DNA of 64,000 nucleotides, taken from positions 682,001-746,000 of the forward strand of contig NZ_JABWGO010000002.1 of NCBI RefSeq assembly GCF_013363995.1, read 5' to 3'. This document shows, in pieces, positions 43,629-51,951 of the stretch; the stretch's first letter is position 1; each line of letters opens with the position of its first letter. A model generated the notes under the pieces. That model searched no databases and was not told the DNA's origin. It saw only the letters and a program-made list of their open reading frames with translations. This DNA is from Nonomuraea rhodomycinica. GTDB lineage: Bacteria > Actinomycetota > Actinomycetes > Streptosporangiales > Streptosporangiaceae. Position numbers and translations under genes: made by a program.

Positions 43629-45080
43629 TCAGTGTCCGTGCCCGTGTCCGTGCCCCACGAACGCCCCCGCCGGCCTGCCGCCCGGCACCAGCCCGAGCGA
43701 CACCACCGCGGCGCCCGCGGCGGCGACCGCGCACACCACCAGCGCGCCGGTGAAGCCGCCGATCCCCGTGGCCCCCGGCGCCAGGCCGGCCGCGGCCACG
43801 GACGAGACGACCGCGACGCCGATCGAGCCGCCCAGCTCGTGGAAGGTGTTGACCACGCCCGACGCCACACCGGCCTCGTCGCTCGGGACGTTGGCCATGG
43901 TCGTCGTCGTGGCCGTGACGAACGCGGGCCCGATGCCGAGCGCCGCGACCACGAAGCCCGGCAGCAGCGTCGCCCAGGCGCTCGCGCCGGGGTCGATCCG
44001 CGTCATCAGCCACGCCCCGAGCGCGGTGAGCGCGAACGCCGCCACGGCGACGGGCCGCCCGCCGACCCTGCCGATCAGGTGCGCGCCGAGCTGCGCGCCG
44101 GCCGTGATGGCGACCGCGACCGGCAGGAACAGCAGGCCCGTCTCCAGCGGGCTCATGCGCAGCACGTGCTGGAGGTAGAGCGAGCTGAGGAAGAACAGGC
44201 CGAGCATGAGCCCGGTGGCCATGAGCATGACGAAGACGCCGGAGAGCACCGGGCGGCGGGTCAGCGTCGCGATCCGCATGAGCGGCTCCCGCGCGCCGCG
44301 TTCGATCAGCACGAACGCGGCGTAGAGGACGGCGGAGCCGGCCAGGGGCAGCAGGGTGCGCGCGGAGGCCCAGCCCGCGTCGCCCGCGCCGACCAGGCCG
44401 TAGATGAGCAGCCCGGTGGCCAGCGTCACGGCCGCGGCGCCGGGCACGTCGATCCCGGCCCGGCCGCCCCGGGCGGCCCGCTCGGGAGCGGGCACGACGG
44501 CCGGCAGGGCGGCGATCAGGAGCACGCCGATCGGCACGTTCACGTAGAACACCCACGTCCAGCCGGGTCCGGCCGTCAGCAGCCCGCCCAGCAGGACGCC
44601 CGCGGCGGCGCCGGAGCCGCCGATGGCCGCCCACACCCCCAGCGCCCGGCCGCGCCGGTCGCCGTGGAAGGCGCCGGTGATGACGGCGAGCGCCGACGGC
44701 GACATCAGCGCGGCCCCCACCCCCTGAAGCCCGCGGCCGGCGATGAGCGTGGCGCCGTCCGCCGCCACCCCCGCGACCAGCGAGGCGAGGGTGAACACGG
44801 CCAGTCCGGCGAGCAGCGTCCGCCGCGCGCCGAGCGCGTCCGCGAGCCTTCCGCCGAGCACCATGAGCCCGCCGAAGCTGAGCGTGTACGTCGTGACGAC
44901 CCAGGTGAGCGCCTCGCGGCCGAGGCCGAGGTCCGCCCCGATGCTCGGCAGGGCCACCTGCACGACCGTGATGTCGACGATGAGCATGAACTGCGCCAGG
45001 CAGAGCAGCGCCAGCGCGGCCCATCCGGCGGTGGCCCGCGTCCCGTGCGGGGGCGCGGACGCGACAGGTCCGTGTTCCAC
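43629..45080 (-). CDS. MFS exporter, DHA2 family, with C-terminal His tail
   Basis: A 483-residue, 14-helix DHA2 exporter. LAQFMLIVDITVVQVALPSI is the first-helix motif, GGRLADALGARRTLL motif A, and GGSGAAAGVLLGGLL the antiporter motif C. It ends in HGHGHGH, an unusual tail that might bind metal. GTG at 45080 follows AAGGAGA. A palindrome in the promoter (45093-45114) overlaps the -10 region and suggests a TetR-type repressor encoded elsewhere. The DUF4396 gene lies 81 bases downstream. Confidence 0.88.
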   Translation of the reverse strand: MEHGPVASAPPHGTRATAGWAALALLCLAQFMLIVDITVVQVALPSIGADLGLGREALTWVVTTYTLSFGGLMVLGGRLADALGARRTLLAGLAVFTLASLVAGVAADGATLIAGRGLQGVGAALMSPSALAVITGAFHGDRRGRALGVWAAIGGSGAAAGVLLGGLLTAGPGWTWVFYVNVPIGVLLIAALPAVVPAPERAARGGRAGIDVPGAAAVTLATGLLIYGLVGAGDAGWASARTLLPLAGSAVLYAAFVLIERGAREPLMRIATLTRRPVLSGVFVMLMATGLMLGLFFLSSLYLQHVLRMSPLETGLLFLPVAVAITAGAQLGAHLIGRVGGRPVAVAAFALTALGAWLMTRIDPGASAWATLLPGFVVAALGIGPAFVTATTTTMANVPSDEAGVASGVVNTFHELGGSIGVAVVSSVAAAGLAPGATGIGGFTGALVVCAVAAAGAAVVSLGLVPGGRPAGAFVGHGHGHGH

Positions 45081-45092
45081 GAGATCTCCTTA

Positions 45093-45114
45093 ACTTGAAC
45101 ACTGATGTACGAGT
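45093..45114 (-). promoter_or_regulatory. Candidate TetR-type operator over the MFS promoter
   Basis: ACTTGAACA and TGTACGAGT are imperfect inverted arms (7 of 9 paired) around CTGA. On the minus strand TATAAC (45118-45113) is a -10 candidate overlapping the site, so binding would block transcription of the exporter gene. Confidence 0.5.
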
Positions 45115-45153
45115 TATAGGAGACCATACCCGGGTACCGCACGTCCAGGACGC

Positions 45154-45191
45154 ACGTGAGCCCCCGGAGGCGGACCTCCGGAGGCTCACGT
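45154..45191 (-). terminator. 17-bp hairpin closing the sugar-transporter operon
   Basis: ACGTGAGCCCCCGGAGG (45154-45170) pairs with 45175-45191 with one mismatch and a 4-base loop. It lies 17 bases beyond the yesL-like stop codon on the minus strand. No U-tract follows. Confidence 0.75.
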
Positions 45192-45207
45192 GTGTCCCAC
45201 AGGTGGT

Positions 45208-45918
45208 TCAGGTGGTGGCGTCCCGTGACGTCAGCGGGGCGAGGACGAACCGGGTGGTGGCCCACACCGCGTACAGCAGCGGCGCGCACGCCAGCAGCAG
45301 GCCCGGCACCGGCCTGGCCAGCACCACCCCCACGGCCAGGGCGAGCACCACGGTGTTCGCGGCGGCCAGGTACCACCGCCGCACCACCAGGTACACGCAC
45401 GGCCGCACCAGCGCGCGCAGCCGCACCGGTGCCGCCCCGCCGGCGACCAGCGTGACGAGGGCGACCACCGTGGCGACCACGAGCACCACCGCCGTGGCGA
45501 AGAAGGGCACCAGCGCCGGGCCCCAGGCCGTACGCGCCACCACGGCTCCGTCCACGACCAGCACGCTCACGACCGCCGCGCCCGCCGCCCACACGGCGAG
45601 GGCCGGGCGGGCACCGCTCCGGTAGCCGGCCCAGAACGTCCGCACCACGGAGGCGGAGCCCGAGCCGAGCGCGGCGAAGCAGCGGAACGCCCCCGCCAGC
45701 GCCGGCGCGCACACCAGCGACAGCACGGCGAAGAACGGCCACGACGCCAGCGGGTCGCGCACCAGCGCGAGGGCCGCGAGCAGCGGGGCGCAGGCGACGG
45801 CGAGCATCGCGTTCGTCGCCAGGCAGGTGTAGGCGGCGGCGAACACCTTCTCGTACGTCCCCTGCCGCGCCGGCCGCAGCAGGCTCCGCGCGCCCGGCGA
45901 CGAGGGCCGCCCGGTCAT
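45208..45918 (-). CDS. YesL/DUF624-family membrane protein
   Basis: A 236-residue membrane protein with about five to six helices. YEKVFAAAYTCLATNAMLAV, FFAVLSLVCAPALAGAFRCF and VVRTFWAGYR match the DUF624 pattern. YesL of Bacillus sits beside the rhamnogalacturonan ABC transporter genes. Its molecular role is unknown; it may help the importer. ATG at 45918 overlaps the permease stop by 4 bases (ATGA), so it belongs to the importer operon. Confidence 0.82.
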   Translation of the reverse strand: MTGRPSSPGARSLLRPARQGTYEKVFAAAYTCLATNAMLAVACAPLLAALALVRDPLASWPFFAVLSLVCAPALAGAFRCFAALGSGSASVVRTFWAGYRSGARPALAVWAAGAAVVSVLVVDGAVVARTAWGPALVPFFATAVVLVVATVVALVTLVAGGAAPVRLRALVRPCVYLVVRRWYLAAANTVVLALAVGVVLARPVPGLLLACAPLLYAVWATTRFVLAPLTSRDATT

Positions 45919-46736
45919 CCCTTGAGCCCGCTGGTCGCGATGCCCTGGATGAAGTAGCGCTGCCCCAGCAGGAACACCGCCAGGATCGGCAGCACCGACA
46001 GCGTCGCGCCGGTCATCATCATCGCGTACTCGGCGTCGTACTGGCCGATGAACGAGCGCAGGCCGAGCTGCACCGTCCACAGGTCGTTGTCCGTCAGGTA
46101 GATGAACGGCCCCATGTAGTCGTTCCAGGTGTTGACGAACGTGAGCAGCGCCAGGCTGGCCAGCGCCGGCTTGGACAGCGGCAGCATGATCCGCCGGTAG
46201 ATGCCGTACTCGCTGAGCCCGTCGATCCGCGCCGCCTCGCACAGCTCGTCCGGGATCGACATGTAGTACTGCCGCATGAGGAACACGCCGAACGCGCCGA
46301 ACGCCTGGAGCAGGATGATCGCCAGGTGCGTGTTCGTCAGGTCGGCCTTCTGCATCATGATGTACTGCGGCACCATGTACGCCTGCCAGGGCACGGCGAT
46401 GGTGGCGATGTAGGCCAGGAAGAGCGCGTCGCGGCCGGGGAAGCGCACCTTGGAGAAGCCGTAGGCGGCGAAGCTGCCGCTGAGCACCTGGAGCACCGTG
46501 ATCGTCACCGACAGGAACATCGAGTTGCCCAGGTAGGTGAGCAGCGGGATGCGCTCCCAGATGTCGACGAAGTTCGACCAGCGCAGCTCGTTCGGTATCC
46601 ACTGGATCGGCACGGTGAAGACCTCGTTGTCGCGCTTGAGCGACGACGACAGCATCCACGCGAACGGCACCAGCACCAGCGCCGCCATCACGGTCAGCGC
46701 CGCGTACGCCAGCACCCGCCGGACGAGCGCGGTCAT
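45915..46736 (-). CDS. Carbohydrate ABC transporter permease (MalG-like)
   Basis: A 273-residue inner-membrane permease with six helices. The EAA loop, which docks the ATPase, is seen in ELCEAARIDGLSEYGIYRRI and MLPLSKPALASLALLTF. FLSVTITVLQVLSGSFAAYG and FVNTWNDYMGPFIYLTD are typical of the MalG group. It overlaps the partner permease by 4 bases. No ATPase gene lies in this operon, so a shared MsiK-type ATPase encoded elsewhere probably energises it, as is usual in actinomycetes. Confidence 0.92.
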   Translation of the reverse strand: MTALVRRVLAYAALTVMAALVLVPFAWMLSSSLKRDNEVFTVPIQWIPNELRWSNFVDIWERIPLLTYLGNSMFLSVTITVLQVLSGSFAAYGFSKVRFPGRDALFLAYIATIAVPWQAYMVPQYIMMQKADLTNTHLAIILLQAFGAFGVFLMRQYYMSIPDELCEAARIDGLSEYGIYRRIMLPLSKPALASLALLTFVNTWNDYMGPFIYLTDNDLWTVQLGLRSFIGQYDAEYAMMMTGATLSVLPILAVFLLGQRYFIQGIATSGLKG

Positions 46737-47662
46737 GAGGCGCTCCTCCGTTCGTTGATGCGGAACTGGACGACCGTCACGGTCAGCACGATGAGGAAGA
46801 GCACGAGCGCGATCGCCGACGAGTAGCCGAACCGGCCCTCGGTGATGCCCTCACGGTAGACGAGCTGGGCCAGGACGAGCGTGCTGCGGCCGGGCCCGCC
46901 GTCGGTCATGACGACGATCAGGTCGAGCACCTTGAAGCTCTGGATCGTCAGCATGACCGCGACGAAGAACGTCGTGGGCCGCAGCGACGGCACCGTGATG
47001 CCCCAGAACCGCTGCCAGGCGTTCGCGCCGTCCACCCGCGCCGCCTCGTAGTACTCCTTCGGGATCGTCTGCAGGCCGGCCAGGTAGAGCACCATGTAGT
47101 AGCCCATGTCCCGCCACACGCTGGTGATGACGACGGCGGGCATCGCCCAGTCCTTGCTGGCCACCCAGCGCGGCGGCTGCGACACGCCGATCGCCTCCAG
47201 CACCTGGTTGATCGGCCCGGCGGTCGGGTTGAACAGCATGTTCCACACGACCGCCACCGCGACCAGCGAGGTGATGTACGGGAAGAACGCCGCGGTGCGG
47301 AAGAACGGCACCCCGCGCAGCTTCCGGTTCAGCGCGATGGCCAGGCCGAGCGCTGCGGCCAGGGTGAGCGGGATGTGGCCGGCCGCGTAGAACAGGGTGT
47401 TGCGCAGGGCGACGTGGAAGTTCTCGTCGCCCAGCATGCGGGCGAAGTTGTCCAGACCCACCCATTCGGGGTCGCTGTAGGAGTCCCACTTCAGGAACGC
47501 CAGCGCGAACGCCGTCAGCATCGGGATGATGGTGAACAACAGGAAGCCGGCGAAGTTCGGGAGGATGAAGCTCCAGCCGACGAGGATGTCGCGCCAGGCC
47601 CGCCGCCCGCGGGGCCGGGCCCGCGGCGCGGCCGGCGCCGGTCGTGTGATCACCTGAGCCAT
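46733..47662 (-). CDS. Carbohydrate ABC transporter permease (MalF-like)
   Basis: A 309-residue permease. A basic N-terminus is followed by GWSFILPNFAGFLLFTIIPM and five more helices, with the EAA loop EYYEAARVDGANAWQRFWGI. It pairs with the MalG-like protein next to it. GLDNFARMLGDENFHVALRN is the usual periplasmic loop of this family. It is 56 bases after the binding-protein gene and overlaps the second permease gene. Confidence 0.92.
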   Translation of the reverse strand: MAQVITRPAPAAPRARPRGRRAWRDILVGWSFILPNFAGFLLFTIIPMLTAFALAFLKWDSYSDPEWVGLDNFARMLGDENFHVALRNTLFYAAGHIPLTLAAALGLAIALNRKLRGVPFFRTAAFFPYITSLVAVAVVWNMLFNPTAGPINQVLEAIGVSQPPRWVASKDWAMPAVVITSVWRDMGYYMVLYLAGLQTIPKEYYEAARVDGANAWQRFWGITVPSLRPTTFFVAVMLTIQSFKVLDLIVVMTDGGPGRSTLVLAQLVYREGITEGRFGYSSAIALVLFLIVLTVTVVQFRINERRSAS

Positions 47663-47718
47663 GGGTGTCCTTTACGAGCTCTGGGGCGGGCGGGTGGCGG
47701 GTGGCTGCACGCGGGTCG

Positions 47719-49023
47719 CTAGTTGAGGACCTCGCTCTTGACCCGCTCGCTCATCGACCGGATGCCGTCGGCGGCCGACTTCTCGCCGACCATGATCAGC
47801 TCGTGCTCCTCCTTGAGGATGGTGTCCACGTCGGAGGTCTTGTCGCTGACGGGCATCTCCAGCACGACCTTGTCCGGCTCGAACGCCTTCTTGGACGTCT
47901 CGTCCGCGGGCATGCCCTTGAGCTTGAAGTACGCCTCGGTGATCTCGGGGCTCTTGAACGCCGGCACCACACCGATCCCGCTCAGCGCCTCGGCCCCGGC
48001 CTTGCCCGCCGCGAACTGCACGAACTTCTTGGCCGCGTCGGCGTGCTCGGCCTTCTTGTTGACGGCGAACGCGGTCGGCGAGCCGAACGTCGTCACACCC
48101 GTCGCCCCGGGACGCTGCGGCATCGGCGCGATCGCCCAGTCGACGTCGATCTTCCCTTCGGCCTTGCCGCTCAGCAGGTTGGCGATGTACCAGGTGCCCA
48201 TGGGCAGCATGGCGGTCGCGCCGGTCTCGAACATCGTCTTGTAGTCGGACTTCTGCGCGCTCGCGGTGCCGAAGTCGAGCGTCGCCCCGGCCTTCTGCAG
48301 GCCGAGCGCCACGGCGTACTGGTCGGCGAAGAAGGAGTACTCGCCGCCGAGCTGGTCGCCGCCCGTCTGCGCCGCCGCGATCGCCTGCACCACCGACCGC
48401 CAGGTGTGCTGGTAGGTGCCGTAGACCTTCTTGCCGCCCGTGTCCTTGGTGAGCTGCTGCGCCAGCTTGACGTACTCGTCCCAGGTCAGCGTGCCGGGGT
48501 ACTTGGCGCCGGCCTGGTCGAACAGCTTCTTGTTGTAGTAGAGCAGCCAGAAGTCCTGCCGGTACGGCAGCGCGTAGTACTTGCCGCCGACGTCGAAGGC
48601 GTCCAGGCCGGCGAGCTGGGCCGCCTCGGGCGCCTTGGCCAGGTCCGTGAGCTCGGTGAGCTGGCCGCGGCTGGAGTAGCGCGAGTAGTCGGTGACGTTC
48701 TTCATGGTGATGACGTCGGTGTCGTCGCCGCCGGCCAGCATCGTGGTGACCTTGTCGGCGTAGTCGTCGGCGAGGATGTCCACCGGCTTGACCTTGATGC
48801 CGGGGTTGGCCGCCTCGAACGCGTCGAACAGGGCCTTGAACTCGGGCGTCTTGCCCATGTTCCAGACGGTGACCGACAGGGTGACGTTTCCGCCGTCCCC
48901 ACCGGCGTCGTCCTTCGAGCCGCCGCAGGCCGTCGCCGCCAGCGAGAGCGCGGCCACCGCCGCCAGGGTCCGCAGGACCGGGCGGCGCCCAGCGGCGCTC
49001 GCCGAGATGTCAGAAGAGATCAT
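47719..49023 (-). CDS. Sugar ABC transporter substrate-binding lipoprotein
   Basis: A 434-residue extracellular solute-binding protein (family 1). The signal peptide ends in SLAATACGG, with Cys as the lipidated residue. VTLSVTVWNMGKTPEFKALF is the family start, ALPYRQDFWLLYYNKKLFDQ the hinge region, and MLPMGTWYIANLL the later conserved block. It delivers an oligosaccharide to the two permeases encoded next. Neighbouring lyase and hydroxyacid dehydrogenase genes suggest an acidic polysaccharide fragment (inference). ATG 49023; the AAAGGAG lies rather far upstream (13 bases). Confidence 0.92.
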   Translation of the reverse strand: MISSDISASAAGRRPVLRTLAAVAALSLAATACGGSKDDAGGDGGNVTLSVTVWNMGKTPEFKALFDAFEAANPGIKVKPVDILADDYADKVTTMLAGGDDTDVITMKNVTDYSRYSSRGQLTELTDLAKAPEAAQLAGLDAFDVGGKYYALPYRQDFWLLYYNKKLFDQAGAKYPGTLTWDEYVKLAQQLTKDTGGKKVYGTYQHTWRSVVQAIAAAQTGGDQLGGEYSFFADQYAVALGLQKAGATLDFGTASAQKSDYKTMFETGATAMLPMGTWYIANLLSGKAEGKIDVDWAIAPMPQRPGATGVTTFGSPTAFAVNKKAEHADAAKKFVQFAAGKAGAEALSGIGVVPAFKSPEITEAYFKLKGMPADETSKKAFEPDKVVLEMPVSDKTSDVDTILKEEHELIMVGEKSAADGIRSMSERVKSEVLN

Positions 49024-49063
49024 GTTGATCCGGTCTCCTTTCCGTCGAGCCGGTCGCCGGGAC

Positions 49064-50071
49064 TCAGGCGCTGACCTTGAACTCGTCGGCGGTGACGGCC
49101 GCGCGGGGCGGCCGGCCGTGCAGGTAGCGTTCGAGCTCGTCGAGCGCGCTCTCACTCATCCGCCGGGTCTCCGATCCGAGTGACCCGGCGATATGGGGGG
49201 TGATCATGACGTTGGGCAGGTCGTACAGGGGTGAGTCGGCCGGCAGCGGCTCGGGGTCGGTGACGTCGAGCATCGCGTCCAGCCGCCCGCTCACGCACTC
49301 GCGCTCCAGCGCCGCCGTGTCGATGACGGCGCCGCGCGCGGTGTTGATGACGGTCGCGCCGTCGCGCAGCATCGCCAGCTCCGCGGCGCCGATCAGGTGC
49401 CGGGTGGACGGCAGCGCGGGCACGTGCAGGGTGAGCACGTCGCTGCGGCGCAGCAGCTCCGGCAGCGCGACCAGCTGGGCGCCCGCCGCCGCCACCTCGC
49501 CGGCGTCGGCGTACGGGTCGGCGACCAGGACCTCCACCTCCAGGTCGCGCAGCCGCTCGACGACCCGGCGGCCCACACGGGAGTGGCCGACGACGCCGAT
49601 GGTGCGGCCCCGGTTGCTCAGCTCGCCGCGGCTGGTCGCGAACGACCAGTCGGCGCGGTGACGCCGGGCGTCCTGGGCGAGGAACGGGGCCTTCTTCCCG
49701 GCGAAGATGATCGCGGCCAGCGTGAACTCGGCGACCGGGATCGCGTTCTCGTCCGCGGCGTTGGTCACCAGGATCCCGCGCCGCCACACCTCGTCGGTGA
49801 CGAACGTGCGCACGGTGCCGGCGCAGTGGAAGATCGCCCGCAGCCCCGGCGCGTCGGCCAGCCGCTCCTCGCTCAGCCGCGGGCAGCCCCAGGAGGTGAC
49901 GAGCACCTCCACCTCGCGCAGCCGCCGCCGCACCTCGGGGGTGTCGAGGTCGTCGGTCACGACGGGGTCGCCCAGTTCGGCGAGTTCACGCAACCGGCGG
50001 AGCTGTGGCTCCTCGAACAGCGTGCTGAACGTGGCGGGGTCCATGACCAGCAGGGCCTGTGGCCGTCTCAA
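49064..50071 (-). CDS. D-isomer-specific 2-hydroxyacid dehydrogenase
   Basis: A 335-residue NAD-dependent dehydrogenase. The nucleotide-binding motif is IGVVGHSRVGRRVVERL. NTARGAVIDTAALER, VTDPEPLPADSPLYDLPNV and TPHIAGSLGSET carry the catalytic Arg, Glu and His of the family. It would reduce or oxidise a 2-keto/2-hydroxy acid in the cytoplasm. It is the first gene of the ABC importer operon, behind the promoter with GATC-type operators, and may process a sugar acid released from the imported saccharide. Confidence 0.9.
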   Translation of the reverse strand: MRRPQALLVMDPATFSTLFEEPQLRRLRELAELGDPVVTDDLDTPEVRRRLREVEVLVTSWGCPRLSEERLADAPGLRAIFHCAGTVRTFVTDEVWRRGILVTNAADENAIPVAEFTLAAIIFAGKKAPFLAQDARRHRADWSFATSRGELSNRGRTIGVVGHSRVGRRVVERLRDLEVEVLVADPYADAGEVAAAGAQLVALPELLRRSDVLTLHVPALPSTRHLIGAAELAMLRDGATVINTARGAVIDTAALERECVSGRLDAMLDVTDPEPLPADSPLYDLPNVMITPHIAGSLGSETRRMSESALDELERYLHGRPPRAAVTADEFKVSA

Positions 50072-50091
50072 TCGAGTTCCCTTTCGGCGGC

Positions 50092-50190
50092 AAGCGCTTA
50101 CCAGTGCCGCCGATCCTGTCCGATCGTTACGATCACGTCAATAGCTGATTAATCAGAACGATCAGGTTTATCTGAACGATATTGATCGTT
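50092..50190 (-). promoter_or_regulatory. Promoter and multiple operators of the sugar-importer operon
   Basis: On the minus strand TTGACG (50141-50136) and CAGGAT (50118-50113), 17 bases apart, make a good promoter. Between them sits GATC-GTAAC-GATC. Upstream lie AACGATATTGATCGTT (50175-50190, arms AACGAT/ATCGTT), the palindrome CTGATTAATCAG (50145-50156) and a second AACGAT at 50157-50162, exactly 18 bases from the first. Downstream is AAGCGCTT (50092-50099), a LacI-type half palindrome. The hybrid repressor encoded just upstream is the obvious ligand. Confidence 0.7.
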
Positions 50191-50202
50191 TCTGCGCGAG
50201 TG

Positions 50203-51951
50203 CTAGGCCTGGCCGGATGACGGCGGTGCGGAGGAGGCCCGGACGATCAGCCGAGGCTCGATCACCACGCGGTGCGTCGGCCGCTGCGGGTCCTCGTCCG
50301 CGAGGCGCTCGGCCAGCAGCCGGTACGCCGCCTGCCCGATCGCCGCCTTGGGCGGGCGGACCGCCGTCAGCGGCGGGTCGCACAGCTCGGCCACCTCGTC
50401 GTCGTACGTCACCACCGACAGATCGCCGGGCACCCGCATCCCGCGCTCCTGGCAGCGCTCCACCAGGCTGATCGCCTCGGGATCGGAGTGGACGAGCAGC
50501 GCGGTCGTGCCCGAGGCGACGCACGCGTCGAGGACCGCGTCCAGCGCCTCCGGCCAGCCGGGATCGCGCTGGTCGACGGTCGTGAGGTCGGGGGTGCCGT
50601 CGAGGGGCAGGCCCAGCTCCACGCACGCCTGCCGCCACCCGCGCCGCACGTGGGGAGCCGTGGGGCTCTGCGTCGTGGTGGTCACCCCCACCCGCCGGTG
50701 GCCGAGCGTGGCCAGGTGCCGTACGGCCATCGCCGCCCCGAACACGTGGTCGCTCACCACCGACTCCATCGCCTCCTGGTGCGGCCCCACGGTGGCGGCC
50801 CGCTCGACCAGCACCACCGGCACGCCCGCGCCCTGGAGCCAGCGCACCAGCTCCTCGCCCTCGTCGCCGGTCGTCGTCGGCGCCACCAGCAGCCCGTCCA
50901 CCCTGGCCGTCTCGACCAGCCGGGAGAGCTGCCGGCGCTCGTCCGCAGCCTGGTATGTGGCGCCGCGCAGGACGAGCCGCGCCCCGGAAGCGGCCGCCGC
51001 CTCCCGCGCGCCACGGATCACGTCGGGCCAGTAGTAGTCGAGCGAGGGCACCACCATGCCGATCGTGGCCTGCGCCCCCTCCTGATCCGGCCCCCCGGAC
51101 CGCCCTCCGGCGCCCGGCAGTCCGCCCACGCCCGGCACCCCACCGACGCCTGGCACTCCGCCGACGCCCGGTAGTCCGGGGGTTCCCGGTAGTCCGGTGG
51201 CGCCCGGCAGCCCGCCGGGCCCTGGGTGCCCCGGGAGAGGAGGCGCGCCCGCGACCCCCGGCTGCCCGATGGCCGCGGAAGCGCCTGCGCGCCCCGTACC
51301 TGGGCCGGTGAGCCCCGCGCCTGGGCCTGCGAATCCCGTATCTGGGCCTGCGAGCCCCGTGCCTGGAAGGAGACCGGCCCCGGTCCCGGCCGCGGGCGCC
51401 CCTTCCCCGGGGACCGCACCTGACCCCGCGAGGGACAGGGCAGAGGCGGGACCCGTCTCCCGGCCGGGCTCGGAGGTCGGCGGCGCCCCCTGGGGAGTGA
51501 CTCCCGCCAGCGTGTCGGCCACCGCGCCCCCGTGCAGCACGGCCCCGCCGCGTACCCGCCGCAGCAGCCCCTGGGACGACAGCAGCGCGATGTCACGGCG
51601 GACCGTGATGACCGAGACGTCCAGCTCGGCCGCCAGCTCGTTCACGCGGACGACCCCGCGCCTGCGCAGCAGCTCCACCACCTGGGCCCGCCGCTCGTCG
51701 GGCAGCAGCTCCACCACCTGGGCCCGCCGCTCGTCGGGCAGCAGCTCCACCACCTGCGCGTGCCGCTCGCCGGCCGCCGGGTCGTCCGGCCCACGGGAGT
51801 CATCCAGGGCGCGGGAGTCGTCCGGGGCGCGGGAGACGTCCGGCCCAGGGGAGACATCGGGCCCGCGGGAGTCGTCCGGTCCTTGGGAAGGGTGAGCGCT
51901 CGGGACCCCGGGGCCGGGGGCGCCGGGGTGCGGGTGGTCGTGGGCGGTCAT
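50203..51951 (-). CDS. DeoR-LacI hybrid repressor with collagen-like linker
   Basis: A 582-residue regulator. Residues 1-63 are a low-complexity stretch of PDDSRGPDV units. At 65-100 AQVVELLPDERR is repeated two and a half times. The DeoR winged helix is at about 90-140 (VRVNELAAELDVSVITVRRD, LLRRVRGGAVLHGG). A ~150-residue Gly/Pro linker follows, in part with collagen-like GxP units (GLPGTPGLPGVGGVPGVGG). Residues ~295-575 form a LacI/periplasmic-binding sensor (TIGMVVPSLDYYWPDVIRGA). DeoR-HTH with LacI sensor is known in actinobacteria, but this linker is exceptional. It overlaps the heparinase gene (ATGA), with GGAGGT before the start. Confidence 0.85.
   Translation of the reverse strand: MTAHDHPHPGAPGPGVPSAHPSQGPDDSRGPDVSPGPDVSRAPDDSRALDDSRGPDDPAAGERHAQVVELLPDERRAQVVELLPDERRAQVVELLRRRGVVRVNELAAELDVSVITVRRDIALLSSQGLLRRVRGGAVLHGGAVADTLAGVTPQGAPPTSEPGRETGPASALSLAGSGAVPGEGAPAAGTGAGLLPGTGLAGPDTGFAGPGAGLTGPGTGRAGASAAIGQPGVAGAPPLPGHPGPGGLPGATGLPGTPGLPGVGGVPGVGGVPGVGGLPGAGGRSGGPDQEGAQATIGMVVPSLDYYWPDVIRGAREAAAASGARLVLRGATYQAADERRQLSRLVETARVDGLLVAPTTTGDEGEELVRWLQGAGVPVVLVERAATVGPHQEAMESVVSDHVFGAAMAVRHLATLGHRRVGVTTTTQSPTAPHVRRGWRQACVELGLPLDGTPDLTTVDQRDPGWPEALDAVLDACVASGTTALLVHSDPEAISLVERCQERGMRVPGDLSVVTYDDEVAELCDPPLTAVRPPKAAIGQAAYRLLAERLADEDPQRPTHRVVIEPRLIVRASSAPPSSGQA
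51667..51774. repeat. 36-bp tandem triplication within the hybrid repressor gene
   Basis: Units 51667-51702 and 51703-51738 are identical; 51739-51774 is a diverged third. They encode the AQVVELLPDERR repeats directly before the DeoR helix-turn-helix. The first helix of the DNA-binding domain itself is copied. Confidence 0.92.
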
